A DNA stretch of 25,355 bases, taken from Candidatus Poseidoniaceae archaeon. Its GTDB lineage: Archaea; Thermoplasmatota; Poseidoniia; Poseidoniales; Poseidoniaceae. This document shows, piece by piece, positions 8,639 through 17,145 of the stretch. The position numbers and the translations under genes were made by a program. The notes under the pieces are model-generated. The model saw nothing but the letters and a program-made list of their open reading frames with translations, was not told the DNA's origin and did no database searches. The DNA lies in assembly GCA_029250385.1 (NCBI GenBank), contig JAQXFJ010000055.1, forward strand, positions 1-25,355, read 5' to 3'. Position 1 is the stretch's first letter. Every line of letters starts with the position of its first letter.

Positions 8639-8644
8639 TCACCC
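8639..8644 (-). promoter_or_regulatory. Shine-Dalgarno GGGTGA for the 89-residue membrane protein
   Basis: On the minus strand GGGTGA ends 6 nt before the ATG at 8632, which supports this start. Confidence 0.6.
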
Positions 8645-8646
8645 AT

Positions 8647-8663
8647 TGACCCCAAAGGGGTCA
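8647..8663 (-). promoter_or_regulatory. Perfect 7-bp hairpin upstream of the small membrane gene
   Basis: TGACCCC and GGGGTCA pair perfectly around a 3-nt loop. The element lies between the end of RaSEA (8721) and the start of the 89-residue gene (8632), only 3 nt upstream of the Shine-Dalgarno site. It could be a 5' leader hairpin or a repressor site. There is no T-run after it on the minus strand, so a simple terminator is less likely. Confidence 0.4.
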
Positions 8664-8720
8664 TTCCAACCCACCGGCAGAGTGGTCATAAACATTCACT
8701 AGATAAGAAGGGAAAAGTCA

Positions 8721-9887
8721 TCATAGAGAACGAAGATTCTCGAGACGATTACCTCGGCGCGGTCTTGAGATTCCCAAAGGCAACGGAAGGGCTGATTCTA
8801 AGGCTAATTCCTGCTGCCAAATTGCTTCACACTCGCATGACAAACCATTGAATTCCCTTAGATCTCCTGATACTGCATAGCGTTCAATAGCTGCGACTAC
8901 AAACTTGTCACAAGTGCCGCAATTATGGGCTCCGCGGATTTTTCCTCCGGCAGTTGGATGGATGATTAAGCGACAAACTTGATCATCTGAACCATTGGTT
9001 CCACCCTCAGGATAAATTATGGGATGAGCCCGTTTTATCATCTCAACTAACGACCAGAGCCATGGTGGGCGGTACTCATTGTTTCTATGCAGCCGGTCAA
9101 TAACCGTCCCGCGCTGAATATTCATCGGATTAACTGAAATCTCGTCGCTTTTAGCTGCTACATCTTTTATCCACCTAACTCCGTGTTCAAGGGCGTCAAC
9201 TTCGTTCATGAACGGCGGCTTGAACATTAGATATGTTTTGACCCTTAAGTTATACTTGCGTAAATTTTCTACGGCCTTGTCCCAAGCTTTGGTAGAGAAT
9301 CCCTTGTTGACGTGGAAACGCAATACTTCGTCATCATAAGCCTCTAATCCAACCGCCACAGTGAATGATGGATTGATTTTTGTAGCCCAAGACAGTTTAT
9401 CGTCGGTAAGTTGTTCGCATCGACTTTCAACGATTAATTCTTTATTCATTTCATGGCATTCTCGCAAAACTGTTTCTTGAAACTCAACGGGAATTTCACG
9501 GTCTTCTAATAAAGAGCCTGAGGTATATATTTTGACCATTTTTTGGTCCTTAAAGCCATTGTGTTGGGTTTTAGCAGCTTCCCATTGAGCATGTAAATTC
9601 TCATTGGTCACATCGTCTCTTGTATCGTTAAAATAACCACAGAAAGTGCAACCACTAGACCACCACCAATGACAGCCTTTGGTCCTAAGAATCACGGTGA
9701 CGGCATTACAAGGAGTACCATCTGGCAAGGTCTCTGGCGTCACATAAACAGTTGCTGGGTGATTTGCATCCCACGATTGTTGCTTTGCTAGCGCCCAAGG
9801 CGTATTTGCTGGAGCTTTGACTAAGTGATGTATTTTGGCAGGTTTTTCATTACCACCGACTAAAGTTAACGATATATTATTCACCAT
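8721..9887 (-). CDS. raSEA: Archaeosine biosynthesis radical SAM protein RaSEA
   Basis: RaSEA works with the lysine-transferring ArcS to turn preQ0-lysine at position 15 of archaeal tRNA into archaeosine. The 388-residue protein has Cys72, Cys80 and Cys83 in 'KGCHWWWSSGCTFCGY', a long-first-gap radical SAM motif that I associate with this family, followed by 'YTSGSLLEDREIP' and an 'ESR' strand of the TIM barrel. The C-terminus carries extra cysteines (323, 326, 351, 353) that may bind zinc or a second cluster. It starts at ATG 10 nt after the decarboxylase stop, with GTGATGTGAT before it, so it is probably the last gene of a run with the decarboxylase and coiled-coil genes. No ArcS is in the window. 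Confidence 0.88.
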   Translation of the reverse strand: MVNNISLTLVGGNEKPAKIHHLVKAPANTPWALAKQQSWDANHPATVYVTPETLPDGTPCNAVTVILRTKGCHWWWSSGCTFCGYFNDTRDDVTNENLHAQWEAAKTQHNGFKDQKMVKIYTSGSLLEDREIPVEFQETVLRECHEMNKELIVESRCEQLTDDKLSWATKINPSFTVAVGLEAYDDEVLRFHVNKGFSTKAWDKAVENLRKYNLRVKTYLMFKPPFMNEVDALEHGVRWIKDVAAKSDEISVNPMNIQRGTVIDRLHRNNEYRPPWLWSLVEMIKRAHPIIYPEGGTNGSDDQVCRLIIHPTAGGKIRGAHNCGTCDKFVVAAIERYAVSGDLREFNGLSCECEAIWQQELALESALPLPLGISRPRRGNRLENLRSL

Positions 9888-9896
9888 CTAATCACA

Positions 9897-10742
9897 TCAC
9901 TTGGTTTTGAAAAGAATACTTGAGCCTGCTTGGACAAATTGACCTTTTGGATATTCTGGATTACCTGACTCAGCCGATTCTACGGACGGGGTGAACAATT
10001 TAGCCGGCACTCTAACATCAACTCTAGAACCTAACCGTATCATTCCATACCGTTGGCCTCGGTTTAATTTATCATCTATTCCAGTCCATGGCACGATGGT
10101 TCTAGCTAGCGCCCCTGATATTTGGCAAACTTCAATTCGGTAGTCTCCCTCAGCAAGTATCACAGTTCTGACACGCTCATTATGTTCGCTTTCCTTTTTC
10201 ATGGCCGGTAAGAATGGGCCTCTGCGACGACCTTGGCCGGTTCTATGCTCCATTCTTTCAATAACTCCCGCACATGGTGAACGGTTGACATGAACATCGA
10301 GAGGCGACATGAAAATAGCCACACGATATACATCACTTTCTGATTCTTCACCGGTGGGCACCGATTCAAAACGCTGCTCTGTGGCGAATGATAGCGGTTG
10401 TTCAATTGGTTCGGGATACCATGGTCCCGTTAATTTGTCAGATTCTATTCTGTCGCTACCCATTTCCTCGCTTGAAGGTCTCCTGCCTGTTGCCCTCTCT
10501 CTTCTTACAAACATTACATGACCATCTGCCGGTGAGACAAGTATTCCCTCTTCTTTTGGTATTTTCCGGTCTGGATCTCGCCAAAAGTTAGCAAAAAATG
10601 CAGCCATCATCCAGCATAATACGCCAAACAAATGAATTAAGCCGTTTAATGAATCTATTAGGATGCCGATAATTATCGCACTTGACCCCATCATGAAGGT
10701 AATCAAAACTGGGGCATGACCGCCCCTAGCAAGGCCGCCCAT
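9897..10742 (-). CDS. psd: Phosphatidylserine/archaetidylserine decarboxylase family protein (pyruvoyl enzyme)
   Basis: This enzyme should decarboxylate a serine-headed membrane lipid to the ethanolamine form; in an archaeon the substrate would be archaetidylserine. Two N-terminal hydrophobic helices (about 11-31 and 33-52) anchor it, followed by 'FWRDPDRKIP'. The catalytic parts are visible: Asp73 in 'SPADG', His151 in 'MSPLDVHVNR', and the self-cleavage site 'GMIRLGSR' with Ser239 as the predicted pyruvoyl source. The alpha chain would be the short remainder, ending 'QAGSSILF'. A charged insert of about 50 residues (82-135) lies between the Asp and His motifs and makes it longer than typical short-form PSDs. 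The start ATG is 10 nt after the coiled-coil stop, and AGGTGAT overlaps that stop. Confidence 0.87.
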   Translation of the reverse strand: MGGLARGGHAPVLITFMMGSSAIIIGILIDSLNGLIHLFGVLCWMMAAFFANFWRDPDRKIPKEEGILVSPADGHVMFVRRERATGRRPSSEEMGSDRIESDKLTGPWYPEPIEQPLSFATEQRFESVPTGEESESDVYRVAIFMSPLDVHVNRSPCAGVIERMEHRTGQGRRRGPFLPAMKKESEHNERVRTVILAEGDYRIEVCQISGALARTIVPWTGIDDKLNRGQRYGMIRLGSRVDVRVPAKLFTPSVESAESGNPEYPKGQFVQAGSSILFKTK

Positions 10743-10747
10743 GTTGC

Positions 10748-10754
10748 ATCACCT
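10748..10754 (-). promoter_or_regulatory. Shine-Dalgarno AGGTGAT overlapping the upstream TAG stop
   Basis: AGGTGAT shares its first bases with the TAG stop (10753-10755) of the coiled-coil gene and lies 5 nt before the decarboxylase ATG. This arrangement favours translational coupling of the two genes. Confidence 0.6.
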
Positions 10755-11553
10755 AGTTATCTGCCCAAGGATCTTCATCGTCTGCCCATGTAGTAGTTGC
10801 TGGAGTTGCATCGGGTTCTTCCGCTGCCTCAGTTGATTCGGTTGGTTCGGTTGTAGACTCTTCTGGTGCGGCTTCGCTTTCTGTTGCTGGCTCTTCAGCT
10901 GCTGGCTCATCATCATTAGATGCTTCTGTCGCCTCTGATTTTGCTTCACTAGCAGACCCTTCAGCTTCAACGATTGTCATTTCGGCCGCTCTTGCGGTAA
11001 CCATTTCTTCGACTCTGTCTTCAATTGCTCTTCCCATATGCTGTGATTTTCTCTCCGATTCGACTGCTCGCTCAATCATCTCGTAACGTTCTTTGATTGC
11101 CTTATTGAGGTCTTCGAACAGGGTCATGTGTGACACATACCAATCATCTCTTGCCTTCATTTCAGTAACTGCTAGCTTCAAATCGTCATCAAGCTCTGTT
11201 GCAATGTTGAATATCTTACCTAAACGGTCTTTTTCTCGAGAGTATTTCTCTTCCATCTTTTCAAGTTCTGGCTCTAAGTGTTCAACACGCTTGTCAGCCT
11301 TAGTAGCCTTCATTTCTAAGTCTCTGATTCTGAAATCTTTTTCAGCGATAAGAGATTCTTGGGCCTCTTTCTCGATTTCTCTTTCAATAATCTCTTTTTC
11401 CAGAACTTCATTTTCAGCTCTAACATCGAGTAAATCTTTTTCTTGGCCTTCATATGCTGCAAAAAGTTTCTGAAGCCTCTCGGTTTCAGTAGCAAGCGAG
11501 TCCTCAAGTTGGCTAATTCGAATCTCTGGGGTTATTGTTCCTTCATCCGCCAT
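10753..11553 (-). CDS. Coiled-coil protein with acidic low-complexity tail
   Basis: I do not recognise a family for this 266-residue protein. Residues ~10-120 have strong heptad character rich in Glu, Lys, Arg and Leu, followed by a second helical region ('DDWYVSHMTLFEDLNKAI' and on, about 137-190). The last ~70 residues are a disordered, acidic Ala/Glu/Ser/Thr/Pro tail ending 'DDEDPWADN'. There is no signal peptide or membrane helix, so it is cytoplasmic. It is the first gene of a run with the decarboxylase and RaSEA. The start ATG has AGGTGAT 3 nt upstream, and a perfect 14-bp palindrome sits directly before that site. A structural or scaffolding role is plausible but not shown. Confidence 0.8.
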   Translation of the reverse strand: MADEGTITPEIRISQLEDSLATETERLQKLFAAYEGQEKDLLDVRAENEVLEKEIIEREIEKEAQESLIAEKDFRIRDLEMKATKADKRVEHLEPELEKMEEKYSREKDRLGKIFNIATELDDDLKLAVTEMKARDDWYVSHMTLFEDLNKAIKERYEMIERAVESERKSQHMGRAIEDRVEEMVTARAAEMTIVEAEGSASEAKSEATEASNDDEPAAEEPATESEAAPEESTTEPTESTEAAEEPDATPATTTWADDEDPWADN

Positions 11554-11556
11554 GCA

Positions 11557-11563
11557 ATCACCT
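11557..11563 (-). promoter_or_regulatory. Shine-Dalgarno AGGTGAT for the coiled-coil gene
   Basis: AGGTGAT ends 3 nt before the ATG at 11553 on the minus strand. The 14-bp palindrome begins at the next base upstream, so folding or protein binding there would affect access to this site. Confidence 0.6.
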
Positions 11564-11577
11564 AGAGGATATCCTCT
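11564..11577. promoter_or_regulatory. Perfect 14-bp palindrome AGAGGATATCCTCT
   Basis: This sequence equals its own reverse complement over all 14 bases. It lies in the 98-nt gap between the iminopeptidase 3' end and the coiled-coil gene, directly upstream of the AGGTGAT ribosome binding site. A binding site for a dimeric regulator is the simplest reading. The absence of a loop makes it a weak RNA hairpin. Confidence 0.5.
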
Positions 11578-11651
11578 TCATTAACCCCCACTCATACACA
11601 CCATATCAAAGGAACGCTTCAATAGTTCAAGTTTGGCGTTTTACTTGCCCG

Positions 11652-12608
11652 CTAAATGTTATCAGTTGCATTGACTAATTCTCTGGCAATGCTGGGCTCC
11701 CCCATTGAATGTCCTGCATCCGGGACAATGATTAGTTTGCTTTCTGGTAATGCTTTATGTAATTCCCATGCACTAATAGTCGGGCATACCATGTCATAAC
11801 GACCTTGGACAATAGTGGTTGGAATATGCTTAATCTTCTCGACATTATTGAGGATGTGGCCATCTTCAACAAATATTCCATTGATGAAATAATGACATTC
11901 AATCCTAGCAAATGCTACTGCAAAATCTAGATCTTCCGCTTTGTCTAAATATTCTGGGTCAGGCAATAAACGGCTGGTTGCCATTTCCCACCTGGTCCAT
12001 TCTTTAGCAGCCGCTCTTCTAATCTCAACGTCTTCATGAGTCAATCTTTGATAGTAAGCGGTGATTAAATCGTGTCTTTCTTCAACCGGAATGTGTTGGG
12101 AATATGGTTCAAAGGCATCGGGGAATACGTGACTTGCCCCTTGCTGATAGAACCACTGCAACTCACTTTTACGACACATGAATATCCCCCGCAGAATCAA
12201 ACTTTGAGCGCGCTTTGGATGATTTTGTGCATATATCAGTGCTAATGTTGAGCCCCAAGAACCACCAAATACATGCCAGGAGTCAAGTCCTAAATGTTCT
12301 CTTAATGCCTCGATATCTGCAACAGAATTATGCGTATTATTCTCTTGTAATTCTGCATACGGTGTAGATTTACCACAGCCTCTTTGATCAAATTGTATTA
12401 TGTCGAATTTTTCTGGACTGAAGTATTGACGGTAGGCTGGTTGAGAGCCACCTCCAGGACCGCCATGGATGACTATCACAGGTTCACCCGAAGGATTACC
12501 GCTACGCTCCCAAAAGATTGTGTGCAGGTTGGAAACTTGAAGCATTCCAGTTGCATGTGGTGAGGTTTTTGGATACAATACTTTGCCCATTGATGATTTA
12601 TCGCCCAT
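11652..12608 (-). CDS. pip: Proline iminopeptidase (alpha/beta hydrolase, peptidase family S33)
   Basis: This cytoplasmic enzyme should release N-terminal proline from peptides. The 318-residue length fits the family. The oxyanion motif 'HGGPGGG' is at 48-54, then 'FDQRGCGKS'; the nucleophile is Ser117 in 'GGSWGS', the acid Asp272 in 'GRYDMVCP', and the base His300 in 'DAGHS'. All three catalytic residues are present. The first ATG (12608) has no clear Shine-Dalgarno site. Met7 (12590) is an alternative that would match the usual short N-terminus. It is divergent from the methyltransferase gene, with about 58-79 nt between them. It resembles bacterial enzymes, so lateral origin is possible but unproven. 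Confidence 0.92.
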   Translation of the reverse strand: MGDKSSMGKVLYPKTSPHATGMLQVSNLHTIFWERSGNPSGEPVIVIHGGPGGGSQPAYRQYFSPEKFDIIQFDQRGCGKSTPYAELQENNTHNSVADIEALREHLGLDSWHVFGGSWGSTLALIYAQNHPKRAQSLILRGIFMCRKSELQWFYQQGASHVFPDAFEPYSQHIPVEERHDLITAYYQRLTHEDVEIRRAAAKEWTRWEMATSRLLPDPEYLDKAEDLDFAVAFARIECHYFINGIFVEDGHILNNVEKIKHIPTTIVQGRYDMVCPTISAWELHKALPESKLIIVPDAGHSMGEPSIARELVNATDNI

Positions 12609-12687
12609 GTACGGACTTTAGGCTCTCAGTTGGTAATGTTTTTTGATGGATGACACGATTTATTGAGTGAGTCTGACAGGAGGAAAT
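12609..12687. promoter_or_regulatory. Divergent promoter region between iminopeptidase and methyltransferase genes
   Basis: This short AT-rich gap must contain both promoters. An A/T-rich TTTATT at 12658-12663 and a T-run near 12640 are possible archaeal TATA elements, but neither is convincing by eye. AGGAGG at 12678-12683 is a clear ribosome binding site for the rightward gene. Confidence 0.4.
12678..12683 (+). promoter_or_regulatory. Shine-Dalgarno AGGAGG deciding the methyltransferase start
   Basis: AGGAGG lies 4 nt before the ATG at 12688. It argues for that ATG rather than the in-frame GTG at 12667, which would place the site inside the coding region. Confidence 0.65.
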
Positions 12688-13308
12688 ATGGAGAGAAGAC
12701 CGGCAACTGATGTTTTTCATGATTGGGCTGTGCGAGGAAAAGATGAGGGGATGGAGCGAGGTCATGCACTGTCTGTTGCCGAAATGGTTGATTTTATTTC
12801 ACTTAAATCCGAACAGCGCAACTCTAATTTCTCTGCAGTAGATGTCGGATGTGGCAACGGATGGGTTGTTAGGATTTTAGCCGATAATCCACTGTGCCAA
12901 GAGGCAGTTGGCATCGACGGCGCTAAAGCGATGATTGACAAAGCCAAAGCCATTGATGATGATAATCAATACATTTTTGCTAGATTGCCAGATTACTCGC
13001 CGACAACAAAATTTGACTACATTCATTCAATGGAATTCCTATATTACTTAGACGAGCCAGAGCAGATGCTACAACTATTCCATGATAATTGGTTGAAAGA
13101 AGGCGGCTGGGCGGTAATTGGTATTGACCATTACATGGAAAATGAGGATAGTTTGTCGTGGCCAGAACATGTTGGAGTAAATATGGCAACAAGGACCGTC
13201 AGCCAGTGGGAGGCCGCTTGGAATAAGGCTGGTTTCAATAATGTCGAGCATTGGATTGCTGGTGGGGAAGAGGGAGTCACTCTGGTCTTTGTTGGGCAGA
13301 AATCTTAG
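12688..13308 (+). CDS. Class I SAM-dependent methyltransferase
   Basis: This is a small-molecule-type methyltransferase of about 206 residues. Motif I is 'AVDVGCGNGW' near residues 50-59, the acidic end of beta-2 appears in 'AVGIDGAKAMI', and a 'DYIHSMEFLYYL' strand-helix matches post-motif regions. The C-terminus ends in the usual beta hairpin ('GVTLVFVGQKS'). The substrate cannot be told from the sequence. I chose the ATG at 12688 because AGGAGG precedes it; a GTG at 12667 would add seven residues. The gene ends 6 nt from the convergent end of the AddA-like gene. Confidence 0.85.
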   Translation: MERRPATDVFHDWAVRGKDEGMERGHALSVAEMVDFISLKSEQRNSNFSAVDVGCGNGWVVRILADNPLCQEAVGIDGAKAMIDKAKAIDDDNQYIFARLPDYSPTTKFDYIHSMEFLYYLDEPEQMLQLFHDNWLKEGGWAVIGIDHYMENEDSLSWPEHVGVNMATRTVSQWEAAWNKAGFNNVEHWIAGGEEGVTLVFVGQKS

Positions 13309-13314
13309 CTGATT

Positions 13315-16300
13315 TCACTGCATTTCGCTATTCCAACAAGACATCGCATGTTCGAAACTCATTCGCGATGAATCGGTTGTATCGGACGGTTGGGCAGAGA
13401 GTTCGGCGATCCATGACAGTTGTTCTGCCAACTCACTTTTACACTGCGCATACTCATCTTGAGTCATTTCAATCGCTCTTCCAGAAGCGGCAATCAATAG
13501 TGCCGGGGGTAAAATTATTCTTCGCTCTGCGGCCGGCTTTTCCGCCTCCATTGCTTCTAATGCTGTGGAATATAGCGTTAATTGATACTGATATTTCTGT
13601 AATATTTCTTTCTCTGATTCGGTACTTGGATACAGCCCATGTAAATCACCTGAGAATTGTTGTAATGCCGTCCCTTGATTTGGATTTTCATGATTGAAAC
13701 CAAATAAACAGCCAGTTGTTTTCATGTCGACAACCTGTAGATATCCGCGACCCTCCTCGTCAGAATAAGCCATCACTAAATCTGCCCTACCTTCAAACAA
13801 AATACTGACATTGGTAACTATAGTGCTATTGTGAATTTCACAGTCGCGAAGTACTTGGCGTGATGAGTTATTCAACTTAGCCTCATGATTGTATAGGAAC
13901 GGCAATTCTGTCCTTAGCCCCTCTGCTGTACGCATATGCTTTGACCCTCCTGATGCATAAATCCCAGTCAAGCCGCGATCAATAAGTTCAGCAATTTGGT
14001 GCATTCTTTTACGGGTGTAATTGAATAACTTAGCTGGCGAACTATCGCCCTTATTGATGCCAAATTCACTCATCACCAGTTCTGCAGAAGCCAGGTCTGT
14101 TAATTTGTTATCTGGCTTATTCAACCAACTACTTGGCAGCGGTAAAACTGGGGGCGAGTTGTACTTACTTGGATTATCTAGGCTGATTTCAACCAACCTA
14201 TGCATCATTAAACCAAACTCAACTGGACTTGGGTAATTACTGGCCTTAGCTGGTTTAAGTTTAGGCCTCTCTAACAACTGTGATAATCTATTATTATTCC
14301 ATTCTGCTAAATTATTTGGCCAGTGATTGTGTCGACATTTTACGCTGGTATCCAAAGTATTAGCACCAAGTCGAAGAATGTGGTTAACTGAATTAACCTT
14401 GTATGACTTTGATGGTGAAGTTTTGCCATCGTCGATTATGTTCTCCATCATCTTCCATCTAGTTACTGCATCTATTGGTTTATCATCAACGAAGCAGTTT
14501 GGAGAGTCAAAGATGGCAATCGATCTAATATTATCACTGCCAAGCTGGGCGTTAAAATATAGGCTAAATGGATCTATCATCAATTGCTTTTTTCCATAAT
14601 TAGCAAGCGACTGCCCAATAATATCGCCTTCATTTAACCATGGTGAATCGATAATTTCATTTGAATACGCTAAGTATCTAAGACCTTCCATCCACATGTG
14701 GCCCATTGTTTTTTCAGATGGTTTGCTGGTAAATTCAAGCATTCCAGAAGCTTCACAAAGAGTTCCTGAATTTGTCGAGTTGCCTACTATGATAAGATGA
14801 TTTTCAACTCTAGTCAAAGCCACATAAAATTCTCTTCTACGTTCTGCTTGGCTTTGAGCGCCATCAATGCTCTTGGCAAACTGCCATAGCCCATCCTCAG
14901 GGCGATCTATGGAAGACCAGGGGTTTATCCGACCTGAAATTATTTCTGGAGTGACTAATACGTTATCTTTAGCGGTAATCGATGAATCATATTGTCCAGC
15001 TTGAAAAATACCCGATACCACGATGACTTTTGATTCTAGTCCTTTTGCACCATGAACTGTCATTATTTTGACCGCTCCAGATGATGGAATAGTCGTTGCT
15101 TGTGGACCTTTTCTGCCCAAACTATCCAGTATTTGCATCTGTGCATAAATCTCTGCTGGATTGTGCCCGCATTCTTTACCTATATCATGTACTAAACCGC
15201 ACCATAATTCTGCATTTTGCCGTGACGAGTCATCCGGATAGGCGTATAACAAATCTGAATTGTCAAGAATCTCATTTAATATTTGATGGACATTGGTACC
15301 AATTAATTGACCACTACAGTGCTTTAGTAGGTTTTTAGTAGGTTTGTTATCAGCCCACTCAGACATTTCGTACCACCAGTTATTTGATTCAGGTTTAGTG
15401 CTAAAGAACCGGTGAATTTCCTTATCAGTAAAGCCCATGATTGGTGTTTTGGCCAATGATGCTGCGGCATATTTTGACTGTGGGTGGGCAATGAGATCTA
15501 AGGCAGACATGAGGTTTTTGACTATTGGTTGACCAAGCAAACGCCCTTGCCGATCGGATACAACTGGTATTCCTCGAGATTGCAGACGTTGGATTAAATC
15601 AGCGATGTGTTTTCTAGTATGGACCAATATAGTTACATCATTTGGTTCAACTAAATCTGTTGGCTTTTCCAAAACCGTGTATTCTCGTTTAGCCGAATTC
15701 CACAACTTACACGGCTTACCTTGGATGAGATTTTGTAAGCGTAGTGCAATCATTTCATGTTCCAAATGAATGGCTTTTGGGTTGGGGTCAGAAAATAATT
15801 TATTGTTTGGCTGGGATGATGAGTTATCTAATTGCATTGGCATTAGCCATTCTAATTTACCGTGTGGGGTGTCTTGTTTATTGGCGATTAGACTTTGCGC
15901 TTCGGCGTGCCAATCTCCGGGTAAACTTTGGTGACGTTGGTCAAAAACATCGGTAAACATCTGATTCAATGTGCGTAACAAGTCATGGGCAGTTCGATGG
16001 TTTGAGGTTAAATCAATATGCCCTAATCGACGACTTTCTTTTCTGTCTTCCGATATAATTTGACCACTATCATCGGCATAGATTTCCAGATGTCTCCACT
16101 TTCTTGACCCCTTTGGCAAATCTTTCAAACCTGGGCCTGACTTAAACAAATCTTGGCCTAAAATAGGCCTTGGGTCGCGAGCCTTACTAGTATCTCTAAA
16201 TTCAAATTTAGTATTAGCAAATTCAATTGAATTCATCTGCTTGATGTACTCAACCGTTCTACGCATTACTGTAACTTCAGCTTGTCTAAATCGATAGATA

Positions 16301-17142
16301 CTCTGCTTCATATCCCCAACAACACATACAGTTGGGTCCCACGGGCCGTGGTAATCCGACTTTTTATCAAAATCTCTAGAGCCCCACAGTCTAGCTAATA
16401 GCCTGAAATGTGCCGGATTGGTATCTTGATATTCATCAATAATAAAAGCCAGATATTGTTGTCTGATTGTTTGTAAAATAGTCACTCTACGTTCAAAATC
16501 TTCAGCCCATTTTGGATACTTTGGCAGTACTGCCCGCACTCTTGCAATGTGACCGTCTCTCCAAGGTTCATCACCAAGATCATCAAGTAAGTCGACCATT
16601 TCTGTTGGATACTCATAACGAATTATGTCGGGGCAACGGGCCAAGAGTAAATCAGCAGCAAGCCGCTGAATATCATCAAAATCATGAACTCCTTCTTGCA
16701 TTTTTCGAAGAGTAAGAATCTCTTGACAGCCGCGGTGAACTTTCAGTAAATCTTTGAGCACCTGTAGTTGTAATTCTTTGGATATTCTCAACCTACCTAT
16801 TGGTGGCGAAGGTGATAATTCAACTCCTAAGTCTGAATAATTAATGGTGCTATAATCTGGCAAATACGGCATGTCTATTCTGGGGTCGAAGGTGTAGGAA
16901 CTGCGGCCAAGTATTTTTGCTAATCTCCCATAATTACTGTTGAGTAGAACTTTTATTTGATTTGCTAGAGCGGTTGATTGTGCACTAATTGCACTCTTTT
17001 GGTTTGCGGATGGGCCAACAACATTTCCTTTATTGGTATGAATTCCGGGGTGCCAATTATCTGCATTGGGCAATTTTCCACGCGGGAAATGAGATGGTTT
17101 GTCAGTGTCTAATGAAGAATTAGAAGTACAACAAACTACCAC
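13315..17142 (-). CDS. addA: AddA-like helicase-nuclease, C-terminal part (UvrD motifs II-VI plus PD-(D/E)XK nuclease)
   Basis: This 1275-codon frame continues the AddA-like gene after an in-frame TAA; the GTG at 17142 is only a possible restart. Superfamily 1 motifs are clear: Walker B 'DEYQDTN' at 236-242, 'GDMKQSIYRFR' at 276-286, 'TSNHRT' at 389-394, 'MTVHGAKGLES' at 694-704 and 'VALTR' at 774-778. A RecB-family nuclease follows with His981, Asp1121 in 'GRAD', 'VVDMKT' at 1137-1142 (Asp1139, Lys1141) and 'QYQLTLY' at 1185-1191, all apparently intact. The Walker A half is encoded by the frame upstream. Without it this product could not be an ATPase on its own. The gene runs tail to tail with the methyltransferase. 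Confidence 0.85.
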   Translation of the reverse strand: MVVCCTSNSSLDTDKPSHFPRGKLPNADNWHPGIHTNKGNVVGPSANQKSAISAQSTALANQIKVLLNSNYGRLAKILGRSSYTFDPRIDMPYLPDYSTINYSDLGVELSPSPPIGRLRISKELQLQVLKDLLKVHRGCQEILTLRKMQEGVHDFDDIQRLAADLLLARCPDIIRYEYPTEMVDLLDDLGDEPWRDGHIARVRAVLPKYPKWAEDFERRVTILQTIRQQYLAFIIDEYQDTNPAHFRLLARLWGSRDFDKKSDYHGPWDPTVCVVGDMKQSIYRFRQAEVTVMRRTVEYIKQMNSIEFANTKFEFRDTSKARDPRPILGQDLFKSGPGLKDLPKGSRKWRHLEIYADDSGQIISEDRKESRRLGHIDLTSNHRTAHDLLRTLNQMFTDVFDQRHQSLPGDWHAEAQSLIANKQDTPHGKLEWLMPMQLDNSSSQPNNKLFSDPNPKAIHLEHEMIALRLQNLIQGKPCKLWNSAKREYTVLEKPTDLVEPNDVTILVHTRKHIADLIQRLQSRGIPVVSDRQGRLLGQPIVKNLMSALDLIAHPQSKYAAASLAKTPIMGFTDKEIHRFFSTKPESNNWWYEMSEWADNKPTKNLLKHCSGQLIGTNVHQILNEILDNSDLLYAYPDDSSRQNAELWCGLVHDIGKECGHNPAEIYAQMQILDSLGRKGPQATTIPSSGAVKIMTVHGAKGLESKVIVVSGIFQAGQYDSSITAKDNVLVTPEIISGRINPWSSIDRPEDGLWQFAKSIDGAQSQAERRREFYVALTRVENHLIIVGNSTNSGTLCEASGMLEFTSKPSEKTMGHMWMEGLRYLAYSNEIIDSPWLNEGDIIGQSLANYGKKQLMIDPFSLYFNAQLGSDNIRSIAIFDSPNCFVDDKPIDAVTRWKMMENIIDDGKTSPSKSYKVNSVNHILRLGANTLDTSVKCRHNHWPNNLAEWNNNRLSQLLERPKLKPAKASNYPSPVEFGLMMHRLVEISLDNPSKYNSPPVLPLPSSWLNKPDNKLTDLASAELVMSEFGINKGDSSPAKLFNYTRKRMHQIAELIDRGLTGIYASGGSKHMRTAEGLRTELPFLYNHEAKLNNSSRQVLRDCEIHNSTIVTNVSILFEGRADLVMAYSDEEGRGYLQVVDMKTTGCLFGFNHENPNQGTALQQFSGDLHGLYPSTESEKEILQKYQYQLTLYSTALEAMEAEKPAAERRIILPPALLIAASGRAIEMTQDEYAQCKSELAEQLSWIAELSAQPSDTTDSSRMSFEHAMSCWNSEMQ

Positions 17143-17145
17143 TTA
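17143..17145 (-). other. In-frame TAA stop splitting the AddA-like gene
   Basis: The TAA lies in the same frame as both flanking coding segments (start coordinates 18147 and 17142 are congruent modulo 3), and the next codon is GTG. No frameshift is needed to join them; a single base change would restore a 1610-residue protein. It separates helicase motifs I/Ia/Ib from II-VI. It may be a nonsense mutation, a sequence error, a real split with reinitiation (GGGGTTGG just upstream could act as a ribosome site), or read-through. Confidence 0.8.

Noticed and set aside
10749..11507. Gln/Lys-rich and Ser-rich open frames overlapping the coiled-coil gene.
   Set aside because: They are frame shadows of its repetitive Glu/Ala/Ser codons.
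13251..13697. A 148-residue plus-strand frame spanning the methyltransferase end and the AddA-like end.
   Set aside because: It overlaps two strong genes, has no ribosome site and no recognisable domain.
17000..17145. An intein or mobile intron causing the AddA-like split.
   Set aside because: The downstream frame continues with helicase sequence within a short distance; there is no homing endonuclease, no intein end motif and no ribozyme-like structure.
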